Positions 1 through 12,747 of a stretch of 64,000 nt of DNA are shown piece after piece. The translations under genes and the position numbers were made by a program. How positions within the stretch are numbered: position 1 is the stretch's first letter; every line of letters starts with the position of its first letter. The notes beneath the pieces were generated by a model. That model was not told the DNA's origin, ran no database searches, and saw only the letters and a list, made by a program, of their open reading frames with translations. The DNA is from Micromonospora rhizosphaerae (lineage in GTDB: Bacteria; Actinomycetota; Actinomycetes; Mycobacteriales; Micromonosporaceae). Where the stretch lies: assembly GCF_900091465.1 (NCBI RefSeq), contig NZ_FMHV01000002.1:4588001-4652000 (forward strand), written 5' to 3'.

Positions 1-65
1 CCCCCCACGTCCACGAGCCGCCCGGCCGCCTGCAGTTCCACCGGACCTAACACCCGAAGCTCCAT
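1..65 (-). CDS. SARP/AfsR-type transcriptional regulator, N-terminus only
   Basis: Reading leftwards from the ATG at 65, the first 21 residues are MELRVLGPVELQAAGRLVDV-G, the characteristic opening of the winged-helix DNA-binding domain of SARP/BTAD regulators. The gene runs off the left edge, so the bacterial transcriptional activation domain and any NB-ARC/TPR part are outside the window. The start is preceded by a purine-rich stretch (GGGGGCG). It is divergent from the secreted subtilase, with about 270 bp between the two starts. The family assignment rests only on this short signature. Confidence 0.6.
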   Translation of the reverse strand, partial: MELRVLGPVELQAAGRLVDVG

Positions 66-336
66 CACGCCCCCGTTATGGAACCGATGGGTAGTCCGCC
101 GCCACCAGCCGGCGGATCAACGACCCGGCAGAAGCCGCCCCATCCCAGGTCAACGCTCGACCGGTCGACCGAACGCGGTCAATGCCTCTGTCACCAACCT
201 GACCCCGTGTCCGATACACCCCTGACCTGCCCCGCGGGTTTCAGAATTCTGCAGGGTTTTGCCACATGCCTTCCCTCGACCCTCAACAGCAGGCCGGACG
301 GGTGACGGTCCGGTGAGGCCACGAGAGGGGTGGAAC

Positions 337-3300
337 ATGAGTAGGTCATTACGGGGAGGCCGTACTCTGCGCGGGGGTCCCCGCAGAACAGCCATGGCGG
401 CGCTGCTCGTCGTCGCCATGGTCGCTGCCGTCTCCGCCATCGGATCGCCGGCCGCGGCCGATTCGCTGGACAAGGTCGAGAAGAAGGTCCTCGAACAGAC
501 CGCCGGGACGAAGCAGGCGACGTTCTGGGCGGTACTGCGCGACAAGGCCGACCTGGGTCGGGCGGCCGGGATGCAGGACCGCAACGCCCGCGGCAAGTTC
601 GTGATGGATCAGCTGAAGCGGACCGCGGACCAGAGCCAGGCGGGCCTGCTGGCGCTGCTGAAGAAGCGGGGTGTGAAGCATCAACGCTTCTGGATCACGA
701 ACACCGTCAGGGTCACCGCGGGTCAGTCGGTGCTCAAGGAGATAGCGGCCGACCCGGGCGTGGAACGGGTCCTCGCCGACCGCACCTACCACATTCCCGA
801 CCCGAAGCCGAACAAGGAGCAGCCCGAGGTCAACGCGGTCGAGTGGAACATCGACCGCATCCACGCGCCCCAGGTCTGGTCGACCTTCGGCATCCGGGGC
901 GAGGGGATCGTCGTCGCCAACATCGACACCGGCGTCCAGTTCGACCACCCGGCTCTCGTCGCGCACTACCGCGGCAACCAGGGCGGCGGCAACTTCGACC
1001 ACAACTACAACTGGTTCGATCCGTCCAACGTGTGCGGCAGCCCGTCACTGGCTCCCTGTGACAACGCCGACCACGGGACGCACACCATGGGCACCATGGT
1101 CGGCGACGACGGCGAACCGGGGCCGAACCAGATCGGCGTCGCGCCGGGCGCTCGCTGGATCGCGGCCAAGGGCTGCGAGTCGTTCTCGTGCTCGCTGTCC
1201 GCGCTGCTCGCCTCCGGTGAGTGGGTACTCGCGCCGACCGACCTCAACGGGCAGAACCCGCGGCCGGACCTGCGGCCGCACATCGTGAACAACTCGTGGG
1301 GCGGCGGCGGTGGCGACCCGTTCTACCAGGCGATCGTGAACGCCTGGGTGGCCTCGGGCATCTTCCCCGCGTTCTCCAACGGCAACAGCGGCCCGGGCTG
1401 CAACAGCTCGGGATCGCCCGGCGACTACATCGAGAGCTACAGCGCCGGCGCGTTCGACATCGGCAACAACATCGCCGACTTCTCCAGCCGCGGGCCGTCC
1501 GGATTCAACGGCGAGCCGAAGCCGAACATCGCGGCTCCCGGCGTCGCCGTGCGCAGCAGCGTGCCGCCCAACTCGTACGCGTCGTTCGACGGCACGTCGA
1601 TGGCCTCGCCGCACGTCGCGGCCACCGTCGCGCTCATGTGGTCGGCGGCGGCGACGCTGGTGGGAGACATCGCCGGCACCAGGGCACTGCTGGACAGCAC
1701 CGCCATCGACACCTCCGATCTGTCCTGTGGCGGCACGGACGCCGACAACAACGTGTGGGGGGAGGGACGCCTCGACGCATTCGCCGCGGTCGACCAGTCC
1801 CCGCGCGGCCCGGTCGGGACGTTGAGCGGCACGGTCACGAACGCCGCCGACGGCAGCCCGATCAGCGGGGCCACCATCCGCGTCGCCGGGCCGGCCGACC
1901 GGACGACGGCAACGGACGCCAACGGCCGGTACACCATGGTCCTCCCGGTCGGCACCTACGAGGTGACCGCGACCGCGTTCGGGTTCCGCCAGCAGGCGGT
2001 CAGCGGGCTGGTCATCAGCGAGGGCGCGACCACAATTCAAGACCTGGCCCTGCAGCCGGCGCCCTCGCACGCCGTGTCGGGCCAGGTCCGCAACAACGAC
2101 GGCGAGCCGGTCGCGAATGCGACGGTGACGGTGCTCGGTAAGCCGATCGCGCCGGCGACCACGGACGCGAACGGCGGGTACAGCTTCCCGAGCGTGCCGG
2201 AGGGCGAGTATGACGTCCGGGCCGCGGCGGGAGGCTGCAGCGACCAACAGGAGCAACATCTGGTCGTCGACGGCGACGAGACGCTCGACTTCACGCTGCC
2301 GCAGCGCAGGGACGAGTACGGCTACTTCTGCCAGGTTTCCACGCCGGGCTACCTCGAGGCCGACACCGTTCTGCCGCTGAGCGGAGACGACCAGTCGACC
2401 CAGGTTGACCTGCCGTTCCCGTTCTCCTTCTACGGCCAGACGTACGAAACCGCCCACGTGTCCACGAACGGCTTGGTGAACTTCCTGGGACCGAACAGCG
2501 AGTTCTTCAACACCTCGATTCCCAGCACGGCGGCCCCGAACGCGGCCATCTACCCGTACTGGGACGACCTGGTCGTCGACGGCGCGGCCAGCGTTCGCAC
2601 CCAGGTCCTGGGGTCGGCGCCGGCCCGGACGTTCGTGATCGAGTGGCGGAATGTCACCTTCTTCGGCGACTCCTCGCACCGCATGGACTTCGAGGTCGTG
2701 CTCCATGAGAACGGACGAGTCCAGACCGAGTACCGCAACATCGACAACGACGGCTGGGAAAAGGGCAACTCGGCGACGATCGGGATCGAGAACGAGAGCG
2801 GAAACGTCGCACTGCAGTACTCGTTCAACGCGGCCGCGATCGGCGACCCGACGTTCGCGGTGCTCTACCGGCTACCCCCGAGCGGTTTCGTCCAGGGCAC
2901 CGTCACCGACGCCAACGACCACCAGGCCGTGGCCGGGGCGACCGTCCGCGCACTGCAGAACGGATCGGTCGTCCGCTCCACGACGACGAACGCAGCCGGC
3001 AGCTATCGGATGCAGCTGAGCCTGGGCACGTACACGATCGAGGCCACGGCGACCAACTACACCGCCGAGTCCGCCGAGGTCGTGCTCGATGAGCAGGACG
3101 AGGTGGCCACCCGGGACTTCGTGCTGCGCACCGCGCGGGCCGAGGTGGCACCGGGCGCGCTCGAGTTCATCGTGCCGCCCGGCCAGACCCGCACGAGGGT
3201 GCTCACCCTGCGCAACACCGGCAGCCGCGACATGACGTGGGAGGCCGCCGAAACCGGTGGTGGCAAGGTAACCACGGGCTCGACGAACGGGCTCCCGAAG

Positions 3301-4743
3301 AACCCCGAGTACAACCCGAACGCCCGCAACACCAAGGGCCTGTACGCCGGCAAGGCGCCTTCCGGCTGGTCGCCGACCGCACCCGGCGACGTCATCCGGT
3401 CCTGGGTGCCGAGCGGGCTCTCCCTGGCCTGGGGCGTCGGCTTCACCGGAGACGTCTGGCTCTCCGACGTCCCGGACAACAACCGCAACCACGAGTTCTC
3501 CGTCACCGGCACCCCGACCGGGCGCAACTGGCCGGCACCGGGAGGCGGGGAGTGGCCCGCCGACATGGCCTACGATGCCGGCCGCGGCGTGATGTGCCAG
3601 CTCAACGTGGGCGGTGACAACGGGATCCACTGCTGGAACCCGAACACGGGTGCGGAGGTTGGCTCGATCACCGGCTCCTTCCCGTGGACGTCGATCTCGC
3701 AACGCGGTCTGGCCTACCGGCCGGACGACGACACCTTCTACGTCGGTGGGTGGAACGAGGGAATCCTGTACCACATCAAGGGCCTGTCCCACCCGGACAA
3801 GGGTGCCGTCATCTCCCAGTGCAGCCCGCCGGACGGCAACATCTCCGGCCTCGCCTGGAACGGCGCCTCCAACATCGTCTGGGCGGCGACCAACAGCGAG
3901 ACGGACACCGTCTACCAACTCGACCCCGCGAACTGTGCGGTGTTGAGCACCCTGCCGCACCCGAGCCCCGGATTCGGTGGCGCGGGCCTCGAGCTGGACT
4001 CGACGGGCAACCTCTGGATGATCGACCAGGACCCGAACAGGGTGTACCTGATCGAGAGCGGCGTGCCGAACGTCGTGGACGTGCCATGGCTGTCCGAGGA
4101 CCCGGCCAGCGGCACTGTCGCTCCCGGCGCCACCCAGCCGATCCGCGTGAGCGTGGACACGACCGGGCTCACACCGGGTACGTACAGCGCGACGATGCTC
4201 ATCCAGACGAACAGCGGACGACAGCCGCGGCTGGAGGTTCCCGTCCGCCTGGTCGTGCCGGCGTACTACCAGGCGGTGAACGCCGGCGGCGGCGGCTACA
4301 CGGACCTGTCGGGTGATCTCTGGTCGGCCGACCAGCGGTACAGCCCCGGGAGTTGGGGCTACACCAGCAGCCAATCCAGGGTCGCCAGCACGGCACGGCC
4401 GATCTCGGGAACCGAGGAGGACCCGCTCTACCAGGACCTGCGGCAGGATCCGGTCGAGTACCGGTTCGACGGGCTACCGGCGGGCGTCTACGAGGTCGAC
4501 CTGCGCTTCGCCGAGGTTGCCAACCGGCAGCCGAACACCCGCCTCTACGACGTCATCGTGGAGGGCGGCGTCCTGTTGCCCGCACACGACACCGCCGCCG
4601 AGGTGGGTAGCTTCGCCGCCGACCAGCACGTCTTCTACGTGCAGGTCACCGACGGCCAGCTGAACATCCGCTTCGTGGGGAGGAGGGGGTACGCCCCGCC
4701 GATCGTGAACGGGATCCAGGTGATCCACCGGCCCGACCGGTAG
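337..4743 (+). CDS. Large secreted subtilisin-like serine protease with CNA-B-type repeats and a C-terminal malectin domain
   Basis: A secreted S8 peptidase of 1468 residues. The ATG at 337 follows a GAGAGGGG ribosome-binding site and begins a Sec signal peptide (basic N-terminus, hydrophobic core, cleavage near SPAAA). An I9-like propeptide follows. The catalytic triad is Asp197 (NIDTGVQFDHP), His246 (DHGTHTMG) and Ser421 (GTSMASPHVA), with the oxyanion Asn in NNSWGG. After about residue 500 come carboxypeptidase-regulatory/CNA-B-like beta-sandwich repeats, a region with the SFYG...STNGLVNF signature, another regulatory-like repeat, a beta-propeller-like stretch, and a malectin-type carbohydrate-binding domain at the C-terminus (LRFAEV). 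It probably degrades extracellular protein and binds glycans. A strong hairpin follows the stop. The catalytic residues are intact. Confidence 0.93.
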   Translation: MSRSLRGGRTLRGGPRRTAMAALLVVAMVAAVSAIGSPAAADSLDKVEKKVLEQTAGTKQATFWAVLRDKADLGRAAGMQDRNARGKFVMDQLKRTADQSQAGLLALLKKRGVKHQRFWITNTVRVTAGQSVLKEIAADPGVERVLADRTYHIPDPKPNKEQPEVNAVEWNIDRIHAPQVWSTFGIRGEGIVVANIDTGVQFDHPALVAHYRGNQGGGNFDHNYNWFDPSNVCGSPSLAPCDNADHGTHTMGTMVGDDGEPGPNQIGVAPGARWIAAKGCESFSCSLSALLASGEWVLAPTDLNGQNPRPDLRPHIVNNSWGGGGGDPFYQAIVNAWVASGIFPAFSNGNSGPGCNSSGSPGDYIESYSAGAFDIGNNIADFSSRGPSGFNGEPKPNIAAPGVAVRSSVPPNSYASFDGTSMASPHVAATVALMWSAAATLVGDIAGTRALLDSTAIDTSDLSCGGTDADNNVWGEGRLDAFAAVDQSPRGPVGTLSGTVTNAADGSPISGATIRVAGPADRTTATDANGRYTMVLPVGTYEVTATAFGFRQQAVSGLVISEGATTIQDLALQPAPSHAVSGQVRNNDGEPVANATVTVLGKPIAPATTDANGGYSFPSVPEGEYDVRAAAGGCSDQQEQHLVVDGDETLDFTLPQRRDEYGYFCQVSTPGYLEADTVLPLSGDDQSTQVDLPFPFSFYGQTYETAHVSTNGLVNFLGPNSEFFNTSIPSTAAPNAAIYPYWDDLVVDGAASVRTQVLGSAPARTFVIEWRNVTFFGDSSHRMDFEVVLHENGRVQTEYRNIDNDGWEKGNSATIGIENESGNVALQYSFNAAAIGDPTFAVLYRLPPSGFVQGTVTDANDHQAVAGATVRALQNGSVVRSTTTNAAGSYRMQLSLGTYTIEATATNYTAESAEVVLDEQDEVATRDFVLRTARAEVAPGALEFIVPPGQTRTRVLTLRNTGSRDMTWEAAETGGGKVTTGSTNGLPKNPEYNPNARNTKGLYAGKAPSGWSPTAPGDVIRSWVPSGLSLAWGVGFTGDVWLSDVPDNNRNHEFSVTGTPTGRNWPAPGGGEWPADMAYDAGRGVMCQLNVGGDNGIHCWNPNTGAEVGSITGSFPWTSISQRGLAYRPDDDTFYVGGWNEGILYHIKGLSHPDKGAVISQCSPPDGNISGLAWNGASNIVWAATNSETDTVYQLDPANCAVLSTLPHPSPGFGGAGLELDSTGNLWMIDQDPNRVYLIESGVPNVVDVPWLSEDPASGTVAPGATQPIRVSVDTTGLTPGTYSATMLIQTNSGRQPRLEVPVRLVVPAYYQAVNAGGGGYTDLSGDLWSADQRYSPGSWGYTSSQSRVASTARPISGTEEDPLYQDLRQDPVEYRFDGLPAGVYEVDLRFAEVANRQPNTRLYDVIVEGGVLLPAHDTAAEVGSFAADQHVFYVQVTDGQLNIRFVGRRGYAPPIVNGIQVIHRPDR

Positions 4744-4760
4744 TCCGATCGATTTGAAAG

Positions 4761-4794
4761 CAGCCGGCGGCGGTCCCCGGATCGCCGCCGGCTG
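4761..4794 (+). terminator. Rho-independent-type hairpin after the subtilase
   Basis: A 12-bp perfect GC stem (CAGCCGGCGGCG pairing with CGCCGCCGGCTG) with a 10-nt loop lies 17 bp after the stop codon. It lacks a T-run, as is usual in actinomycetes. The 250 bp from here to the formate dehydrogenase show no gene I recognise. Confidence 0.75.
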
Positions 4795-5046
4795 GCGCCG
4801 CGGTCAGTTGTGGTGCCAGGCGCATCGGGCCGGTTGCGGGGGCTGCCAAGTCCGGGTACCGGATCATCGAGCGCAGGCCGTCGCGGGCCGGGTTCGGGCG
4901 CAGCAGGGTGTCCCGGACCGCGACGGCCGCCGGGTGGCGCAGCTGCTGGCCCTGCCCTCCGCCGCTCATCTTGCTGCGCCCCGGTGGACCGCTCATCTAT
5001 TGTCATGCCGTTCGCATTTCGTCCCGTTCGCTCCAAAGGTGCTGAG

Positions 5047-8000
5047 ATGGGTGTGCGCACTTGGATCGAGGGTTGGCCGGTCTACCGGCAGCTCACCGGC
5101 ACGGACCCGCTCGGCCGGGGCGCAGCGGCGCAGTCGGCCCGGTCGGCGGCGCTGACTGCGCGTACCGAGACCGCAGACAGCATGGCCCGCTCGGTCTGCC
5201 CGTACTGCGCGGTGGGCTGCGGCCAGAAGGTCTACGTCAAGGACGACCAGGTCATCCAGATCGAGGGTGACCCGGACAGCCCGATCTCGCGGGGTCGGCT
5301 CTGCCCGAAGGGCTCGGCGAGCAAGAGCCTGGTGACCAGCCCGCTGCGCCAGACCAAGGTCCGTTACCGCCGGCCGTACGGCACGGAGTGGGAGGACCTG
5401 GACCTCGACGTGGCGCTCGACATGATCGCCGACCGGGTCCTCGCCGCCCGGGACGCCACCTGGGAGGACGTCGACGACGAGGGGCGGCCGCTGAACCGGA
5501 CGCTGGGCATCTCCAGCCTGGGCGGGGCGACGCTGGACAACGAGGAGAACTACCTCATCAAGAAGCTGTTCACGGCGATGGGGGCACTCCAGATCGAGAA
5601 CCAGGCCCGGATTTGACACTCCGCCACCGTCCCCGGTCTGGGGACCAGCTTCGGTCGCGGTGGCGCCACAGGCTTCCAGCAGGACCTCACCAACTCGGAC
5701 TGCGTCATCATCCAGGGCTCGAACATGGCCGAGGCCCATCCGGTGGGTTTCCAGTGGGTGATGGAGGCCAAGCGGCGGGGGGCGAAGGTCTTCCACGTCG
5801 ACCCCCGGTTCACCCGCACCAGCGCGCTGGCGGACACCTACCTGCCGATCCGGGCGGGCACGGACATCGCGCTGCTCGGTGGTGTGGTGCGCTACATCCT
5901 GGAGAACGAGCTCGACTTCCGGGAGTACCTGCTGGCCTACACCAACGCCGCGACGATCGTCAGCGAGAAGTTCCTCGACACCGAGGATCTGGACGGGATC
6001 TTCTCCGGCTTCAAGCCCAACAATGCCAGCTACAACCAGGTGACCTGGCAGTACGAGGGGTATGACCAGCGCGGTGCGCTACCCGACACCGAGACCGGTC
6101 GGGAAACCGCGGCCGGACTGCAGCACGAGTCGCACGGCCCGCCGATCAGGGGGCAGGCCGAGCGGGACGAGACGCTGCGGCATCCCCGCTGCGTCTATCA
6201 GATACTCAAGCGGCACTTCGCCCGCTACACGTCGGAGATGGTGGAGCGGGTCTGCGGCATCCCGCAGGAGAAGTTCCTGGAGCTGGCCCGGGCCTGGACG
6301 GAGAACTCCGGCCGGGAGCGCACCAGCGTGCTCGTCTACTCGGTGGGCTGGACCCAGCACAGCGTTGGCGTGCAGTACATCCGCACCGGGGCGATCATCC
6401 AGCTGCTTCTGGGGAACATGGGCCGCCCGGGTGGTGGCATCCTGGCGCTGCGCGGGCACGCCAGCATCCAGGGCTCGACGGACATCCCGACGCTGTTCAA
6501 CCTGCTGCCCGGCTACCTGCCCATGCCGCACCACGCCGACCACCTGACGTTCGGGGACTGGATCGCGAGCATCACGCACCCGGGCCAGAAGGGCTTCTGG
6601 GGCAACGCGAAGGCGTACGGGGTCAACCTGTTGAAGGCGTACTGGGGGGAGGCGGCGACGGCGGAGAACGATTTCTGCTACGGCTACCTGCCCCGGATGA
6701 CCGGCGACCACGGGGCGTACCAGCAGGTGCTGAACATGATCGACGGCAAGGTCAAGGGCTCCTTCCTGCTCGGCCAGAACCCGGCGGTCGGCGCGGCGCA
6801 CGGCAAGGCCCACCGCCTGGGCATGGCCAACGTCGACTGGCTGGTGGTCCGGGACCTGTTCATGATCGAGAGCGCGACGTTCTGGAAGAACAGCCCGGAG
6901 GTGGCCACCGGCGAGATCGTCCCGGAGGAGTGCCGCACCGAGGTCTTCTTCCTGCCCGCCGCCTCGCACGTGGAGAAGGAGGGCACCTTCACCCAGACGC
7001 AGCGGCTGCTGCAGTGGCGGGAGAAGGCCCTGGACCCGCCGGGCGACTGCCGCTCCGAACTCTGGTTCTTCTACCACCTCGGCCGCCTCGTCCGGGAACG
7101 GGTGGCGGGCTCGACCCGGCCGCGTGATCGGGCGCTGCTGGATCTCGCCTGGGACTATCCGACGCACGGCCCTGAGGCGGAGCCGAGCGCCGAGGCGGTG
7201 CTGCGCGAGATCAACGGCTTCGAGGTGGCGACCGGCCGGCCGCTGTCGGTGTACACCGAGATGAAGGACGACGGCTCCACGGCCGGCGGATGCTGGATCT
7301 ACTGCGGGGTGTTCGCCGACGGCGTGAACCAGGCCGCCCGCCGCAAGCCCGGCTCGGAGCAGACCTGGGTGGCCCCGGAGTGGGGCTGGGCCTGGCCGGC
7401 CAACCGGCGCATCCTCTACAACCGCGCCTCGGCCGACCCGGAGGGCAGGCCGTGGAGCGAGCGGAAGAAGTACGTCTGGTGGGACGCCGACAAGGGGGAG
7501 TGGACCGGGTACGACGTGCCGGACTTCGAGAAGACCAAACCGCCGTCGTATCGGCCGGCCCGTGGCGCCGTGGGCGTGGAGGCGCTTGCCGGCGACGACC
7601 CGTTCATCATGCAGGGCGACGGCAAGGGCTGGCTGTACGCCCCGGCCGGGGTGCTCGACGGGCCGCTGCCCACCCACTACGAGCCGGTCGAATCGCCGGT
7701 GCGCAACCCGCTCTACGGCCAGCAGGCCAACCCGACCCGCAAGGTCTACACCCACCCGGTCAACTCGCTCAACCCCAGCCCGCCGGAGCCGCACAGCGAG
7801 GTCTTCCCGTACGTCTTCACGATCAGCCGACTCACCGAGCACCACACCGCCGGCGGCATGAGCCGCTTCGTCCGTACCCTGTCGGAGCTGCAGCCGGAGA
7901 TGTTCGTCGAGGTGTCGCCGGATCTGGCGGCCGAACGGCGGCTGACCCACCTGGCGTGGGCCCACATGATCAGCACGCGCGCGGCCATCGAGGCGCGCGT

Positions 8001-8322
8001 GCTGGTGACCGACCGGCTCACCCCGCTGCGGGTAGAGAACCGGATCATCCACCAGATCGTGCTGCCCTTCCATTGGGGATATGAGGGCCTCACCCGCGGC
8101 GACTCGGCCAACGATCTGTTCGGGATGACCCTCGACCCCAACGTCCTGATCCAGGAGGGCAAGGTCGGCACCTGCGACATCCGGCCCGGCCGGCGGCCGA
8201 CGGGCCGGGACCTTCTGGACCTCGTCGCCGACTACCGGCGGCGTTCGGGGAGCCTCGCCCCCCACTACCCGCCGCTCCTCACGACCAAAGCCGTGCAAGG
8301 CAGCAGCGACCGGGAGCCCTGA
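5047..8322 (+). CDS. Selenocysteine-containing formate dehydrogenase, alpha (molybdopterin) subunit
   Basis: Oxidises formate to CO2 at a bis-MGD Mo/W centre. The frame from ATG 5047 to 8322 is continuous except for one TGA at codon 190; read as selenocysteine it gives 1091 residues, normal for FdnG/FdhA-type alpha subunits. The [4Fe-4S] site is Cys51, Cys54, Cys58 (CPYCAVGCG) and Cys86 (CPKG). The TGA sits in the family's active-site context NQARI-U-HSATVPGLG, where homologues carry Sec or Cys, and homology continues without a break (SNMAEAHPVGFQW). Molybdopterin oxidoreductase and molydop-binding domains follow. I see no Tat signal, which suggests a cytoplasmic enzyme. No iron-sulfur beta subunit, membrane subunit, fdhD or sel gene adjoins it. 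An automatic call would split it at 5616 and restart near 5725; I regard it as one selenoprotein gene. Confidence 0.93.
5614..5645 (+). promoter_or_regulatory. Selenocysteine UGA codon with bacterial SECIS hairpin
   Basis: TGA at 5614-5616 is followed after exactly 18 nt by the loop GGTCT (5635-5639), closed by a perfect 6-bp stem, GTCCCC (5629-5634) with GGGGAC (5640-5645). The E. coli fdhF SECIS has the same GGUCU apical loop at the same 18-nt distance, which is the SelB recognition element. The stem bases differ from E. coli while pairing is kept, which argues for a functional RNA element rather than chance. Confidence 0.9.
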
Positions 8323-8414
8323 TCATGCTCCACCGCGGCGATCAGCCGGACGCGGAGCGGGTGGGACGCCAGCGGCGCTGGGCAGCTCCGGTGCGACGTG
8401 GCACGATCTCGTAG

Positions 8415-8864
<450 letters not shown>

Positions 8865-8869
8865 CCGCC

Positions 8870-9280
8870 ATGGACATCACCATTCACCAGACCTTCCTCC
8901 CACAGGACGACCCGGACGCAGCCCTGGCCTTCTATCGCGACACTCTCGGCTTCGAGGTTCGCAACGACGTCGGATACAACGGGATGCGCTGGATCACGGT
9001 CGGCCCCGCCGACCAGCCCGGCACGTCCATCGTCCTGCACCCGCCGGCCGCCACCCCCGGCATCACCGACGACGAGCGCCGCACCATCACCGAGATGATG
9101 GCCAAGGGCACCTACGCCAGCATCATCCTGGCCACCAAGGACCTCGACGGCACCTTCGAGCGGCTGCAGGCCAGCGACGCCGAGGTCGTCCAGGAGCCGA
9201 CCGATCAGCCGTACGGCGTTCGCGACTGCGCCTTCCGCGATCCCGCCGGCAACATGGTCCGCATCCAGCAGCTGCGCTGA
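8870..9280 (+). CDS. VOC-superfamily (glyoxalase/dioxygenase-fold) protein
   Basis: 136 residues with paired beta-alpha-beta-beta-beta modules: HQTFLPQDDPDAALAFYRDTLGFE at the N-terminus and FRDPAGNMVRIQQ at the C-terminus, the usual start and end of VOC metalloenzymes. The ATG at 8870 is chosen because homology begins directly there. It follows the AraC regulator by 5 bp. The substrate cannot be inferred; related proteins act in lyase, dioxygenase or antibiotic-binding roles. Confidence 0.85.
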   Translation: MDITIHQTFLPQDDPDAALAFYRDTLGFEVRNDVGYNGMRWITVGPADQPGTSIVLHPPAATPGITDDERRTITEMMAKGTYASIILATKDLDGTFERLQASDAEVVQEPTDQPYGVRDCAFRDPAGNMVRIQQLR

Positions 9281-9345
9281 GCCGACCCGCTCCCACTCAG
9301 CCCGGATCCACCGGTTCGGCGTGACCCACGACTTCAGGAGTGAGC

Positions 9346-9702
9346 ATGAGCGACTCTTCCACCCAGGGAATCAAGACTGTGCTGCATCCCGTGTCCGACC
9401 TGGCGACGGCAAAGGCTGTGTACACCGCCCTGCTCGGCGTACCGCCGCAGACCGACGCGTCCTACTACGTCGGCTTCGAGGCCGCGGGCCAGCACATCGG
9501 GCTGGTGCCGGGTGGTGGGCCGCAGGGCATGACCTCACCGGTGACCTACTGGCACGTGCCGGACATCGAGGCGAAGCTGACCGAGGTGACCGCCGCGGGT
9601 GCCACCGTGAAGGAGCCTGCGCACGACGTCGGTGGCGGCCGCCTGATGGCCACGGTCACCGACCCCGATGGCAACGTCCTCGGGCTGCTTCAGGACCGAT
9701 GA
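9346..9702 (+). CDS. VOC-superfamily protein, second copy
   Basis: 118 residues with the VOC pattern (VLHPVSDLATAKAVYTALLG near the start, DPDGNVLGLLQ at the end). The ATG at 9346 has a perfect AGGAG 5 nt upstream; a GTG at 9340 overlaps that Shine-Dalgarno and is unlikely to be used. Its stop overlaps the start of the next gene (ATGA), so translation is coupled to the PPOX protein. It is only distantly similar to the neighbouring VOC gene and does not look like a recent duplicate. Confidence 0.86.
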   Translation: MSDSSTQGIKTVLHPVSDLATAKAVYTALLGVPPQTDASYYVGFEAAGQHIGLVPGGGPQGMTSPVTYWHVPDIEAKLTEVTAAGATVKEPAHDVGGGRLMATVTDPDGNVLGLLQDR

Positions 9703-10151
9703 GTGCCGACCCTCGCTCCCGCGCTCAGCGTCGTCGCGACACCGAGCATCGGCTCACCCACGACATCGACGTCTGGGTAGCCAGTGCCTCGGCGGACGGT
9801 GCGCCGTACCTGGTGCCGCTGTCCTTCGACTGGGACGGCGAGGCGCTGCTGATGGCCACACCGACGGACAGCCCGACCGGCAGGAACCTGGCCGCAACCC
9901 GGGCCGTTCGACTGGGGCTGGGCCACACCCGCGACGTGACCATGATCGAGGGCGAAGTCGAGGTCCTCGAGATCGACGCGCTGCCGCAGGAGCGGGGTGA
10001 CCGGTTCGTCGCGCACACCGGCTTCGACCCACGTGCGCTCGCCACGCCGTACCGCTGGTTCCGCATCTCCCCGCGCCGCATCCAGGCTTGGCGCGAGGTG
10101 AACGAGCTGCCCGACCGCGAGCTGATGCGCGACGGCCGCTGGTTGGTCTGA
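9699..10151 (+). CDS. Pyridoxamine-5'-phosphate-oxidase-fold flavin/F420-binding protein
   Basis: 150 residues of the split-barrel PPOX fold: an early strand in DIDVWVASASADGAPYLVPLSFDWDG, then LGLGHTRDVTMIEGEVEV, and a C-terminal PYRWFRISPRRIQAWRE typical of actinobacterial F420/FMN-dependent PPOX proteins. The start overlaps the stop of the VOC gene by an ATGA. It is likely a redox protein acting on a small molecule. The cofactor (FMN, F420 or heme) cannot be decided from sequence by eye. Confidence 0.8.
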   Translation: MSADPRSRAQRRRDTEHRLTHDIDVWVASASADGAPYLVPLSFDWDGEALLMATPTDSPTGRNLAATRAVRLGLGHTRDVTMIEGEVEVLEIDALPQERGDRFVAHTGFDPRALATPYRWFRISPRRIQAWREVNELPDRELMRDGRWLV

Positions 10152-10160
10152 CGCCGCCGA

Positions 10161-10298
10161 CCGCCGATCAGGTAGACAGGGGACCGGTGCCGCGACCGCG
10201 CCGGCGAAGGAGAACCAGACGTACTGCTCGAAGCTGGTCAGATCGAGCCAGGCGACGCCGACGGAGACCGCGAAGGCGACCCCGCCTAACAGATGGAG
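10161..10298 (-). pseudogene. Possible C-terminal fragment of a TMEM175-like membrane protein
   Basis: In the short gap before the UvrA-like gene the minus strand encodes a hydrophobic run (GGVAFAVSVGVAWLDL, YVWFSFAGAVAAPVP) ending in LPDRR. This resembles the last transmembrane helices and tail of TMEM175/DUF1211 channels. There is no start, and the frame then runs antisense into the PPOX gene. It is probably a relic, but the call is weak. Confidence 0.28.
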
Positions 10299-10303
10299 AC
10301 ACG

Positions 10304-12691
<2,388 letters not shown>

Positions 12692-12707
12692 GGCGAGAGT
12701 GCCACTC

Positions 12708-12725
12708 CTCATTCATCCTGAGCCA
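12708..12725 (-). repeat. Copy of the TGGCTCA...TGAG repeat
   Basis: The complement reads TGGCTCAGGATGAATGAG, identical over 18 nt to the copy at 49435-49452. It lies just after the UvrA-like gene. Seven related copies occur in the window, three here and four at 49.4 kb. Confidence 0.75.
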
Positions 12726-12747
12726 TCCAAGCTGTTCTGACCTGCGG

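Noticed and set aside
1045..2706. Long minus-strand open frame (553 codons) opposite the subtilase
   Set aside because: Codon composition is the mirror of a GC-rich gene; the product is Arg/Val-rich without family signature, while the plus strand encodes an intact protease.
4646..4996. Minus-strand frame in the gap before formate dehydrogenase
   Set aside because: It starts beside the fdh promoter region, runs through the terminator hairpin into the protease 3' end and shows no family signature.
5614..5724. Reading the TGA in formate dehydrogenase as a pseudogene mutation or a two-gene split
   Set aside because: The position, context and SECIS geometry fit selenocysteine, and homology is continuous on both sides in the same frame.
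6079..8298. 739-codon minus-strand frame opposite formate dehydrogenase
   Set aside because: Antisense shadow of a high-GC gene; no start context or recognisable domain.
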